Positions 1-7,716 of a stretch of DNA of 64,000 nt are shown here, in pieces (position 1 is the first letter of the stretch; every line of letters begins with the position of its first letter). The notes under the pieces were generated by a model. That model was not told the origin of the DNA and did not search any database. It saw only the letters and a program-made list of their open reading frames with translations. A program made the translations under genes and the position numbers. Source of the DNA: Lachnospiraceae bacterium (GTDB taxonomy: Bacteria; Bacillota; Clostridia; Lachnospirales; Lachnospiraceae); assembly GCA_022768465.1 (NCBI GenBank), contig JALELZ010000020.1:1-64000 (forward strand). The letters run 5' to 3'.

Positions 1-3
1 TAC

Positions 4-77
4 GGTTCCTTAGCTCAGTTGGTTAGAGCAACCGGCTCATAACCGGTCGGTCCTGGGTTCGAGTCCCCGAGGAACCA
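4..77 (+). tRNA. tRNA-Met (CAT anticodon)
   Basis: The cloverleaf can be read directly. The acceptor GGTTCCT pairs with AGGAACC, the anticodon loop is CTCATAA and the T-arm holds GGTTCGAGTCC. The first acceptor pair is G-C, so this is not the initiator tRNA. It is an elongator tRNA-Met, or less likely a tRNA-Ile with a modified CAT anticodon. The 3' CCA is not encoded. A tRNA-Leu follows 15 bases later, so the two are probably co-transcribed. Confidence 0.95.
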
Positions 78-92
78 TTTTTTTATTTATAT

Positions 93-178
93 GCCGGAGT
101 GGCGGAATTGGCAGACGCCCGGGACTTAAAATCCCGTGAGTAGTGATACTCGTGCCGGTTCGACCCCGGTCTCCGGCA
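93..178 (+). tRNA. tRNA-Leu (TAA anticodon)
   Basis: The acceptor GCCGGAG pairs with CTCCGGC. The anticodon stem GGGAC/ATCCC flanks a loop carrying TAA, and a long variable arm (GTGAGTAGTGATACTCGT) marks a class II tRNA. CCA is not encoded. It follows tRNA-Met and precedes an intrinsic terminator. Confidence 0.95.
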
Positions 179-197
179 TCCATATTTGTTTTTAAAG

Positions 198-220
198 CGG
201 TTCCTAATGGAACCGTTTTT
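198..220 (+). terminator. Intrinsic terminator of the tRNA pair
   Basis: CGGTTCC / GGAACCG form a 7-bp stem around TAAT, followed by TTTTT. It ends the tRNA-Met/tRNA-Leu transcript and may also serve the convergent LysR gene, since A residues precede the stem. Confidence 0.8.
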
Positions 221-251
221 GTGTATTATATAGAAAGAGGTAACTAAGACG

Positions 252-1181
252 TTATATATCCGCACCTGGGTTCATATAAGTCGGAGCCTGATTCTGGGAT
301 TTTATGAAATTTAAAAAATCAAGAGCAAAACCGGCAGGCTTATATCTGTAAATACATACCAGGAATACCTTGATCGGAGGGTCGATCATAACCTGACTGA
401 CACCTGAGGCAAGTCTTGTTTTATAAAATGTCGGAACACTTATATTGCATTTTCCGGCGTCAGTAAGCATGTTTATTACAAACTGGACGCTGTTGGACAC
501 GATTGCATTATCAATGGCAGGCTTAAGTCTTGGCTCAAGCATACAGATGCCGTTTTCAAGAGAAAAGTAATCATCACTGTGTCTTACGAAGCTTTCATCG
601 ATCAATTTATCAAGTCGTATACTTCTTATGCGGCTTAGATGATTCTTTTCGCCGATACTTATCTGAGCAGGATCCTCTCGGATGATCTCCATTTCGAGAC
701 CTGAACGGCTTAAAGCATATTGAAATGCAGGAAGCTGCTTTTCAATTATAAAGGTCATGCCGATATCGCTTTTGAAATGCTGGACATCATCCATAACAAA
801 ATCAGTGTCGCCTTCACGCATGGTAATATAAACATTGCTGCATTTATAATCATAATAATCTGCCAGTACCTGAGCGAGTGAACGGCTGTGGTTAAAGCAC
901 ACACGGAGCATATCCTTATTTTTACTCTTGATGAGGTTGGAAATGCTTCGTTCTTTTTTTATCATCTCATAAGCATATTGATAGATATTACGGCCATCCT
1001 CAGTAGGCTCAACACCACGGCCGCCGCGTTCAAACAGCTTAATACCTATTTCTTTTTCTAACTCGTTTATGACCTTGCTTACATTTGGCTGAGAGGTATA
1101 GAGCACCTCAGCAGCTCTGCTGAAGCTGCCTTCCTCTACACATGCCGTAAAAAATTGCAGCTGTTTAAGTTCTATCATCAT
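252..1181 (-). CDS. LysR-family transcriptional regulator
   Basis: This is a 309-residue LysR-type regulator, the usual family length. The N-terminal winged helix-turn-helix is clear at residues 1-65 (LKQLQFFTACVEEGSFSRAA, then SQPNVSKVINELEKEIG and LFERGGRGVEPTEDG). The rest is the ligand-binding domain. The start is ATGATG at 1181 behind TGAGGT. It is transcribed away from the ornithine-cyclodeaminase-like gene at 1420, the classic arrangement for a LysR protein that controls its divergent neighbour. The ligand is unknown; an amino acid or imino acid handled by the neighbouring enzymes is an inference. Confidence 0.9.
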   Translation of the reverse strand: MMIELKQLQFFTACVEEGSFSRAAEVLYTSQPNVSKVINELEKEIGIKLFERGGRGVEPTEDGRNIYQYAYEMIKKERSISNLIKSKNKDMLRVCFNHSRSLAQVLADYYDYKCSNVYITMREGDTDFVMDDVQHFKSDIGMTFIIEKQLPAFQYALSRSGLEMEIIREDPAQISIGEKNHLSRIRSIRLDKLIDESFVRHSDDYFSLENGICMLEPRLKPAIDNAIVSNSVQFVINMLTDAGKCNISVPTFYKTRLASGVSQVMIDPPIKVFLVCIYRYKPAGFALDFLNFIKSQNQAPTYMNPGADI

Positions 1182-1299
1182 TTACCTCAAAAACTCAGTA
1201 TTTAAAACTAATATAGCATAATGAAGAAAATAATGTTTGGGAAAAATACGTGAACTTATTATTTTTGGACTATGAAAAATAAGAAATGTATTGTATTAT

Positions 1300-1368
1300 G
1301 TGTTTAACTACTAAACACTTTATCCGGATAATAAAAAATAGGGATATTTACAATAATGGATCCGGATA
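1300..1368 (+). promoter_or_regulatory. Divergent operator/promoter region between the LysR gene and its target
   Basis: A perfect 7-bp inverted repeat, GTGTTTA-N5-TAAACAC, lies at 1300-1318. It fits the dyad shape of LysR boxes. TATCCGGATA (itself a palindrome) at 1321-1330 recurs as GATCCGGATA at 1359-1368. A possible promoter is TTAACT (1304-1309), 17-base spacer, GATAAT (1327-1332), which would place the dyad over the -35 hexamer. Binding by the adjacent LysR protein is inferred. Confidence 0.55.
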
Positions 1369-1419
1369 AAAATGCTGTGCCCTTGGCGGACACGGCTGAT
1401 GAAAATAAGGGGGATAAGA

Positions 1420-2412
1420 ATGAAAACGCTGCTTTTAAACAATGCAGAAGTAGGACAGTTGATTGACCTTGATGAAATATATGAAGCTGTAAAGGAAGGA
1501 TATGCTTCATATAACAACGGGCTGGTTATTCAGCCGGGCATTCAGCATCTTAATAAGCCTGACTCACATGCAACATTTGATTTTAAAACCTGTCTTGATA
1601 TGGGCTCGGGATTTTTCTCGATGAAATCATCCTCTGGCGGATTTGATGACAATGTTAAGATCGGTCAGCTGCCTGGATTTAATTTAGTTTATCTTTTTGA
1701 TGCAGAGACGAGTGCCTGCTCATGCATAATGGAAGCTAATTATATAAGAAATCTTCGAACAGCTGCAGGTGCGGCAATTGCAAATAATTACCTTGCGAGA
1801 AAGGATGCATCTGTATACTTTGCATACGGCACAGGACGTATCGGAAAAGCATCATTACGAGCAACAATGCGTATCAGAGACATTAAGGAAGTATATTGCT
1901 TCGGATGGCTTGAAGGAGATAATGAAGCGTTTATAGCTGAAATGTCAAAGGAATATCCGAATGTTAAATTTTATGGCTGCGAGACACCTGAGGAAGGAGC
2001 AAGAAAGGCTGATATCATAGTATCAGTAACACTTGCAAGAAAAGGCCCTATTATTAAGAAAGAATGGCTTAAGCCTGGCACACACATCACAGAGATCGGA
2101 ACAGATGCTGTTGGTAAGCAGGAGCTTGATCCAAATTGCTTTGACGGCACAAAAATAGTAAATGACAGTATAGAAGCTGCAATACAGTTCGGAGATACAC
2201 ACAACGCAATTGAAGCCGGAGTCATTACAAAGGATGATATTTACGGAGAAATCGGAGAAATAATCACCGGACAGAAAGCAGGCAGAGAAAATGACGAAGA
2301 AATCACAGTATATGACACAGTAGGAATGGGAATACAAGACCTTGCAATGGGAGTATGCATATACAAAAAAGCGCTCAAAGCCGGACTTGGTACTGAATTT
2401 GAGTTTATATAA
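1420..2412 (+). CDS. Ornithine cyclodeaminase/mu-crystallin family protein (copy 1)
   Basis: This 330-residue protein belongs to the ornithine cyclodeaminase/mu-crystallin fold, NAD(P)-dependent enzymes that act on amino or imino acids (cyclodeaminases, imine reductases, amino acid dehydrogenases). The Rossmann nucleotide motif is GTGRIGKA at about residues 137-144, and the family segment NYIRNLRTAAGAAIANNYLA lies just before it. The start at 1420 is chosen because AAGGGGG lies 6 bases upstream and because the paralogue at 3650 begins at the same residue; an upstream in-frame ATG at 1372 is less likely. Copy 2 is very similar along its whole length. The substrate cannot be read from the sequence. 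Confidence 0.85.
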   Translation: MKTLLLNNAEVGQLIDLDEIYEAVKEGYASYNNGLVIQPGIQHLNKPDSHATFDFKTCLDMGSGFFSMKSSSGGFDDNVKIGQLPGFNLVYLFDAETSACSCIMEANYIRNLRTAAGAAIANNYLARKDASVYFAYGTGRIGKASLRATMRIRDIKEVYCFGWLEGDNEAFIAEMSKEYPNVKFYGCETPEEGARKADIIVSVTLARKGPIIKKEWLKPGTHITEIGTDAVGKQELDPNCFDGTKIVNDSIEAAIQFGDTHNAIEAGVITKDDIYGEIGEIITGQKAGRENDEEITVYDTVGMGIQDLAMGVCIYKKALKAGLGTEFEFI

Positions 2413-2433
2413 TAGGGTAAAATCATATGATAT

Positions 2434-2471
2434 AAAAATGCCTCGGATTGCTTGCAGTCAGAGGCATTTTT
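2434..2471 (+). terminator. Intrinsic terminator
   Basis: AAAAATGCCTC and GAGGCATTTTT form an 11-bp stem ending in T residues. It lies directly after the first cyclodeaminase-like gene, so the PLP enzyme at 2631 probably has its own promoter in the remaining 160 bases. The loop holds TTGCTTGCAGTC, which resembles the core of the 50-kb hairpin repeat. Confidence 0.8.
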
Positions 2472-2630
2472 ATATCAGACGGTCAAACATATAACGATCT
2501 GTTATACCTTAAGCATAAATCTTTGTCCGTAGCACCTGATTTATAAGTGAATTATATTAAAGACAGTTAAAGACAAGGCGTTAAGGTCTGAATAATGTAA
2601 CATTAACATTTTAATTAAGGGGAGCTTTTT

Positions 2631-3632
2631 ATGTCAGAGAACGTAAAAAAAAGTCCGCTCACTTTACAGGACATAAAGGATGCGGCAGCAAGGATCAAAC
2701 CATATGTAACCAGAACACCGCTTTTAAGAGAAGCAGATATGGACGAGATGCTTGGCTGTAAGGTTTATCTTAAGCCTGAGATGCTTCAGGTAACAGGCGC
2801 ATTTAAAGCAAGAGGAGCCTTTAATAAGGTCCTTATGCTGAGTGAAGAGGATAGAAAAAAAGGAATCATTTTCAGCTCTTCGGGCAATCATGCGGCAGCC
2901 TGTGCATATGTTGGAAAAATGTTCGGTATTAATGCCTATGCTGTTATGCCGAGAGATACACCAAAGGGCAAAATCGAAAACTGTGAGAGAAGAGGCGGAA
3001 CCTGCATACTTTGGGACAGAGACTATCAGTCCAGAGTTAAAAAGGTTGCCGATGAGATAAAGGAGCATGGATATACACTCGTTCACGGCTTTGACGATTA
3101 TTCTGTTATGGCAGGCCAGGGAACCATAGGACTTGAGATACTTGAGGATATGCCTGAAATCAATACAGTTATAGTGCCTATCGGAGGCGGCGGATTGATG
3201 TCAGGAATTGCGACGGCAATAAAGGAGAGCAATCCAAAGGTAAGAGTAATAGGTGTTCAGGTCGCAGCATCCTGCGGATATTACTTAAGCAGACTTAACG
3301 GCCGCCCTACAAGAATGACATCACAGCCTTCGCTTGCTGACGGAATCGGATGCTCATATCCTACGGACAATCCATATCCTATCATTGATAAGTATGTGGA
3401 TGAGATCGTTATTGTTTCTGAAAAGCATATTGCAGAAGCTGTAAAGATAATAGGAAAATACGCACATCTTGTTGCAGAGCCGACATCGGCAGTAGTTGTT
3501 GCAGCACTTCTTGAAGGAAAAATCAAGACTGAACCAGAGGAGAATGTTGCATGTGTACTGACATCAGGCAATTATGACATTGACCTTATAGGAAAATTCT
3601 ATAAGGACGAAGAGGTTGAGCCTGAAGATTAA
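2631..3632 (+). CDS. Threonine/serine dehydratase-like PLP enzyme (fold type II)
   Basis: This 333-residue protein is a fold-type II pyridoxal-phosphate enzyme, close in length to catabolic threonine dehydratase and serine racemase. The PLP lysine is K59 in TGAFKARGA. The substrate loop is SSSGNHAAA (82-90) and the phosphate-binding glycine loop is GGGG (185-188). There is no C-terminal ACT-type regulatory domain, so isoleucine feedback is not expected. The start ATG has AGGGGAG 8 bases upstream. It lies between two cyclodeaminase-like paralogues and shares a transcript with the second (17-base gap). Alternatives include threonine/serine ammonia-lyase, hydroxyaspartate dehydratase and racemase. 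Confidence 0.88.
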   Translation: MSENVKKSPLTLQDIKDAAARIKPYVTRTPLLREADMDEMLGCKVYLKPEMLQVTGAFKARGAFNKVLMLSEEDRKKGIIFSSSGNHAAACAYVGKMFGINAYAVMPRDTPKGKIENCERRGGTCILWDRDYQSRVKKVADEIKEHGYTLVHGFDDYSVMAGQGTIGLEILEDMPEINTVIVPIGGGGLMSGIATAIKESNPKVRVIGVQVAASCGYYLSRLNGRPTRMTSQPSLADGIGCSYPTDNPYPIIDKYVDEIVIVSEKHIAEAVKIIGKYAHLVAEPTSAVVVAALLEGKIKTEPEENVACVLTSGNYDIDLIGKFYKDEEVEPED

Positions 3633-3649
3633 TAAAGGAGAATATAATA

Positions 3650-4645
3650 GTGAAGACATTACTTTTAAGCAACTCAGATGTTGGAAAGCTTATTGATCTT
3701 GATGAGATATATGAATCTGTAAAACAGGGATATGTTTCATTTAACAGCGGAAATGTAGTCCAGCCGCCTATACAGAACCTTGTAAAGCCGGGAACTCATA
3801 CAGGATATGACTTTAAGACCTGTCTTGATGAAAGCGCAGGCTTATTCTCCATGAAATCTTCAGGAAGCGGCTTTGATGGAAATGCTGAAAAGGGACTTCC
3901 TACTGGCCTGAACATGGTTTATCTCTATGACGGAGAAACAGGAGTTTTATCATGCGCCATGGAAGCTAACTATATAAGAAATCTTCGTACTGCTGCCGGC
4001 GCTGCCATCGCCAATAATTACCTTGCAAGAAAGGATGCAGAGGTTTACTTTGCATTCGGCACAGGACGCATAGGAAAGGCTGCATTAAGAGCCACAATGC
4101 GTGTAAGAAAGCTGAAGGAGGTTTATTGCTTCGGATGGCTTGAAGGGGAAAATGATGCATTTATTGCAGAAATGTCAAAAGAATTCCCTGAGCTGATTTT
4201 CCACGGCTGCGAAACTCCGGAGGAAGGAGCAAGAAAGGCTGATATTATAGTTTGTGTTACACTCGCAAGAAAGGGCGCTGCTATCAATAAGGAATGGCTT
4301 AAGCCGGGAACTCATATTACAGAGATAGGTACGGATACTGTCGGCAAGCAGGAGCTCTATACCAATTGCTTTGACGGCACAAAGATCGTAAACGACAGCA
4401 TTGAGGCGGCATCAAGCTGCGGAGATACCTACAATGCGATTCAGGACGGAGTCATTACAAAGGATGATATTTATGCCGAAATCGGCGAAATTATCATGGG
4501 CAAAAAGAAGGGCCGTGAGAATGATGAGGAGATAACTGTATACGATACTGTCGGAATGGGAGTTCAGGATCTTGCCATGGCGAAGGCTATTTATGAAAAT
4601 GCAATAAAAGCAGGTATAGGCTCATACTTTGATTTTAATGCATAA
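3650..4645 (+). CDS. Ornithine cyclodeaminase/mu-crystallin family protein (copy 2)
   Basis: This 331-residue paralogue of the protein at 1420 starts with GTG behind AAAGGAG. The nucleotide-binding motif is GTGRIGKAALRATMR, and the core NYIRNLRTAAGAAIANNYLA is identical to copy 1. The two differ mainly in short patches such as CFGWLEGDNEAF versus CFGWLEGENDAF and in the extreme C-terminus. It follows the PLP enzyme by 17 bases and ends at an intrinsic terminator. The pair could be a recent duplication with divergent substrates, or subunits of one oligomer. Confidence 0.85.
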   Translation: MKTLLLSNSDVGKLIDLDEIYESVKQGYVSFNSGNVVQPPIQNLVKPGTHTGYDFKTCLDESAGLFSMKSSGSGFDGNAEKGLPTGLNMVYLYDGETGVLSCAMEANYIRNLRTAAGAAIANNYLARKDAEVYFAFGTGRIGKAALRATMRVRKLKEVYCFGWLEGENDAFIAEMSKEFPELIFHGCETPEEGARKADIIVCVTLARKGAAINKEWLKPGTHITEIGTDTVGKQELYTNCFDGTKIVNDSIEAASSCGDTYNAIQDGVITKDDIYAEIGEIIMGKKKGRENDEEITVYDTVGMGVQDLAMAKAIYENAIKAGIGSYFDFNA

Positions 4646-4672
4646 GGCTTGAATTATTAATTCTATTAAACG

Positions 4673-4704
4673 AGGCACAGTCATTTAATTGGCTGTGTCT
4701 TTTT
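4673..4704 (+). terminator. Intrinsic terminator
   Basis: AGGCACAG / CTGTGTCT form an 8-bp stem (one G-U pair) followed by TTTT. It closes the amino-acid cluster before the metal ATPase. Confidence 0.75.
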
Positions 4705-4790
4705 AATGTGATTTTACACCCATGTCATTTTTGGAGAGAATATTATTACCCATGCCGTTTTGTTATGGATTTTAGTCTTCGCTTCGATAA

Positions 4791-4818
4791 TTGTGCAATT
4801 CTGACAGTGTCTTATAAT
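4791..4818 (+). promoter_or_regulatory. Putative promoter of the P-type ATPase
   Basis: A perfect TATAAT lies at 4813-4818 with TTGTGC 16 bases upstream. The palindrome GACAGTGTC (4803-4811) lies between the two hexamers, a common position for a repressor site. The leader is about 45 bases and ends in AAAGGAAAAG before ATG 4871. Confidence 0.5.
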
Positions 4819-4870
4819 GAAAACATAAGAAACACCGCTATGGTGAACAAAGTCAGAAAGGAAAAGTGTT

Positions 4871-6799
4871 ATGGCAGAGAAAAAATCATCAAAAAAAATT
4901 TTCGGATTGGAGCTTAGTGTTATATGGTATCCGTTAGTTCTGGTGATACTCATCATAGCAGGTATCATTATCGACTACATTATTAAACCCTCATTCATGC
5001 CGAGGCTTGTTAACTATGAAGGACAGGAGGTAGGAACCTTTCTCATTATACCGCTTGTCTTCGGTGGCTACAGATGTACAAAGGATGCAGTAGAGGCGAC
5101 TATAACTAAAAAGAAAATCACAGCAGGAATGCTCGTTGTGCTTTCACTTATCGGCTGTATCTTCTGTAAGGAATTCTTATCAGGAGCTTTGGTTGCATTC
5201 ATGATGATCATAGGTGAAGTGCTTGAAGACATCACCATGATGAAAACCCAGAATGCTGTAGCTGAGCTTGTAAAGCTTGTACCTCACAAATGCCGTAAGC
5301 TTGTAGACGGACAGTTTGTAGAGGTATCTATAAAGAAGGTCAGAAAGGGAGATATTATCCAGGTTCAGACCGGAGAAAAGATTGCAGTTGATGGTGTTAT
5401 TACAAAGGGTAATGCAGCTATCAATGAAGCATCAATAACCGGAGAATCAATGCCGGTAGATAAAAAGATCGGAGATGAGGTATTTGTAGGAACACTTAAC
5501 GAAAGCGGTGTTATAGAGGTTAAGACCGAAAAGTTAGGCGGAGATACAGTTTTAGGTAAGATTATTAACACGGTTAAAAGTGCTCAGGATCAAAAGGGTA
5601 ATGCTCAGAAGATAGCAGATAAGTTTTCTGAGATATTCCTTCCTTTGGTACTTACGGTCTGCGTAATAGTAGGCATTCTTACCAAGAACCCTATAAGAGT
5701 CATGTCAGTGCTTGTTATAGCCTGCCCATGTGCTCTGATGCTTGCTACACCTACAGTTGTTATAGCAGCAGTCGGAAATGCAGCTAAGAAGGGAATCCTT
5801 GTTAAGGGCGGCGATGCTATCGAATCAGCAGCAAAGATCAATGCAATCTGCTTTGACAAGACAGGAACTATTACAAAGGGTACACCTGCGGTAATCGAGA
5901 CATATATGGTGCCTGGCATCACTGAAAAGGATTACTATACTGCAATAGCAATGGTTGAGAAAAATTCCAGCCATCCTATAGCAAAATCCATAATGAAGCA
6001 CATTAACGGTGGCGGATTCATAGATGTATCGGCAATACCGAATGCTGAGTATGAAATGCTTTTTGGACGAGGCGTAAGAACTCAGGACGGAGCCGATGTC
6101 TATGAGGTATCAAACAAGAAATGCCTTGCTGATATAAAAACCGATATTACGTCGGATATCAAGGAGTTTATTAATAGAAATGAAAGCAAGGGCCGAACAA
6201 CAATGCTTGTTGTAAAGAACGGCAGTGTTATAGGCGGAATATCTGTAGCCGACGAGATACGTGAAGGCATCAGAGAGACCATGCAGCGTTTCAAGAAGTT
6301 AGGTATAGAGCATGTCGTAATGCTTACAGGCGACAATGAATATACGGCAAAGGCCATCTGCGACGAGGCAGGAATTACTGAATTTAAGGCAAATCTTCTT
6401 CCGGAGCAGAAGCTCGATGCTATAAAGGAGCTTCAGGCAAAGGGATACAAGGTAGCAATGGTAGGAGACGGAGTAAATGACGCACCGGCACTTGTACTTG
6501 CAGATCTTGGCATTGCGATGGGCGGAGCGGGCACAGATGTTGCCATAGAGTCATCAAAGCTCACGCTTATGTCTGATAATATAACAATGCTTCCGTCGGC
6601 ATTTGCACTTTGTAAGAGAGCATACTTCATGATAAAGCAGAATATCATAGTATTTGCGGTTTGCGTAAATGTAATAGGCGTATTCCTTTCAGGTCTTGGA
6701 TTCTTAAATCCTATAGCTGCAGCGCTTGTACATAACTGCTCATCAATATTCGTAGTACTTAATTCATCAAGAATGCTGACATGGAAATATAAGGGCTGA
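4871..6799 (+). CDS. Heavy-metal translocating P1B-type ATPase
   Basis: This 642-residue membrane pump has every P-type ATPase landmark: TGES (190-193), the CPC metal site in membrane helix 6 (285-287), the phosphorylated aspartate D329 in DKTGT, the P1B histidine-proline pair SSHP (366-369), TGDN near 487 and GDGVNDAP (532-539). The N-terminus has no CxxC heavy-metal domain. The last helices carry NPIAAALVHNCSSIFVV and NSSR, a signature unlike the MSxSS motif of copper pumps, so copper is less likely. Zinc, manganese or another divalent metal is possible. A tiny acidic peptide gene follows 117 bases downstream. Confidence 0.9.
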   Translation: MAEKKSSKKIFGLELSVIWYPLVLVILIIAGIIIDYIIKPSFMPRLVNYEGQEVGTFLIIPLVFGGYRCTKDAVEATITKKKITAGMLVVLSLIGCIFCKEFLSGALVAFMMIIGEVLEDITMMKTQNAVAELVKLVPHKCRKLVDGQFVEVSIKKVRKGDIIQVQTGEKIAVDGVITKGNAAINEASITGESMPVDKKIGDEVFVGTLNESGVIEVKTEKLGGDTVLGKIINTVKSAQDQKGNAQKIADKFSEIFLPLVLTVCVIVGILTKNPIRVMSVLVIACPCALMLATPTVVIAAVGNAAKKGILVKGGDAIESAAKINAICFDKTGTITKGTPAVIETYMVPGITEKDYYTAIAMVEKNSSHPIAKSIMKHINGGGFIDVSAIPNAEYEMLFGRGVRTQDGADVYEVSNKKCLADIKTDITSDIKEFINRNESKGRTTMLVVKNGSVIGGISVADEIREGIRETMQRFKKLGIEHVVMLTGDNEYTAKAICDEAGITEFKANLLPEQKLDAIKELQAKGYKVAMVGDGVNDAPALVLADLGIAMGGAGTDVAIESSKLTLMSDNITMLPSAFALCKRAYFMIKQNIIVFAVCVNVIGVFLSGLGFLNPIAAALVHNCSSIFVVLNSSRMLTWKYKG

Positions 6800-6916
6800 T
6801 ACATTATAAATAAATATCTATATACAAAACGATCAGAGTTTGGTATACAATTTTAATTAATAAGCAACCGTTTATAACGGATAAAGCATTAAAAAAATAA
6901 CAGGAGGTAAATTGTT

Positions 6917-7006
6917 ATGCATGAGGGAAAACACGGAATTTTAGACGGTCTTGAGGATCTCGACGATCTTTTCGGAGACGGCGATGAGGATGAGGATGAC
7001 GAATAA
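6917..7006 (+). CDS. Short acidic peptide (29 residues) behind the metal ATPase
   Basis: An ATG at 6917 lies 9 bases after a perfect AGGAGG (6902-6907). It opens a 29-codon frame starting MHEGKHGILDG and ending in the acidic run DEDEDDE, then TAATAA. About half the residues are Asp or Glu, and two histidines lie near the start. It sits between the P1B ATPase and a strong terminator, so it is probably co-expressed with the pump. The composition suggests metal binding or a regulatory partner of the transporter, but that is inference. The strong ribosome site is the main evidence that it is translated. Confidence 0.65.
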   Translation: MHEGKHGILDGLEDLDDLFGDGDEDEDDE

Positions 7007-7035
7007 TAATTATAACTAAATTAACAGATCTGTCT

Positions 7036-7090
7036 AAAAAAAGAGGCATTCGGTCAAACCAAGAAAACTGGGGCCGACTGCCTCTTTGCT
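7036..7090 (+). terminator. Intrinsic terminator after the ATPase/peptide operon
   Basis: AAAGAGGCA (7040-7048) pairs with TGCCTCTTT (7079-7087), with an inner TCGG/CCGA helix. A tracts before it and T tracts after it could make it work in both directions. Confidence 0.8.
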
Positions 7091-7116
7091 TTATTTATGT
7101 AATCAGGTAACATCCG

Positions 7117-7185
7117 GCTAACAAATGTAACTCAAAGCTAACATTATGTAGCAAAAACTAACACGAAAGTTGTGCAAAGCTAACA
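7117..7185 (+). repeat. Four short direct repeats with about 20-base period
   Basis: GCTAACA occurs at 7117, 7137 and 7179, with the variant ACTAACA at 7157. Start-to-start spacings are 20, 20 and 22 bases, close to two helical turns, and three of the copies are preceded by AAA or similar. This pattern suggests a cooperative protein-binding array upstream of the peptide transporter. The gap 7094-7716 (620 bases) contains no gene; besides these repeats and the promoter at 7283 I see only AT-rich sequence. Confidence 0.5.
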
Positions 7186-7282
7186 ATGATGTTGTACTAA
7201 AGTAAATATACAGTCAGGACATTTTAATATTGTTAAAAATGAACGAATATTTTCTAAAACTGTTAAAAGTGTCCATAATCCG

Positions 7283-7311
7283 TTGACAGAGTAATTTATG
7301 AAATATAAAAT
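7283..7311 (+). promoter_or_regulatory. Putative promoter of the peptide ABC transporter
   Basis: A perfect TTGACA (7283-7288) is followed after 17 bases by TAAAAT (7306-7311). Transcription from here would give an unusually long leader of about 400 bases before ATG 7717. I could not recognise a riboswitch or other known structure in that leader. Confidence 0.5.
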
Positions 7312-7716
7312 ATACACAACAGAACAAATGAAAGTTCGAGACAGTCATAAATAATGACATATGCTGTATAGCAACATAAACAAATAATACTTGATCTTAA
7401 CACAAAACGTCACAATATGTAATACATGCCCTGCGGCATAAATAACAACACAGAGCAGAAGTTTTATCTATGAGTATCGTAGACAAACGAAACAATTCAG
7501 GACTTCAGTTAAGAGTTTCAGTTACTTTTATCAAGGCTCATTTGTAACAACCTAATGACATTAATATTTCAGGAGAAGACATTTTCAGAAAATAAATGCT
7601 GCTCCGGTTGTATTAATATACACTTTTTTCCGACTCTGAATATATTCAGCAGTAAATGCATTTAAAGGAGCATTTAAACGGAAAAACTATCCACAAAGGA
7701 GAATAGGAGAGAGGTT

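Noticed and set aside
4..77. Initiator tRNA-fMet
   Set aside because: The first acceptor pair is G-C, whereas bacterial initiators have an unpaired first position.
6..265. A short minus-strand frame across the two tRNA genes
   Set aside because: It lies antisense to tRNA genes and the terminator and has no ribosome site.
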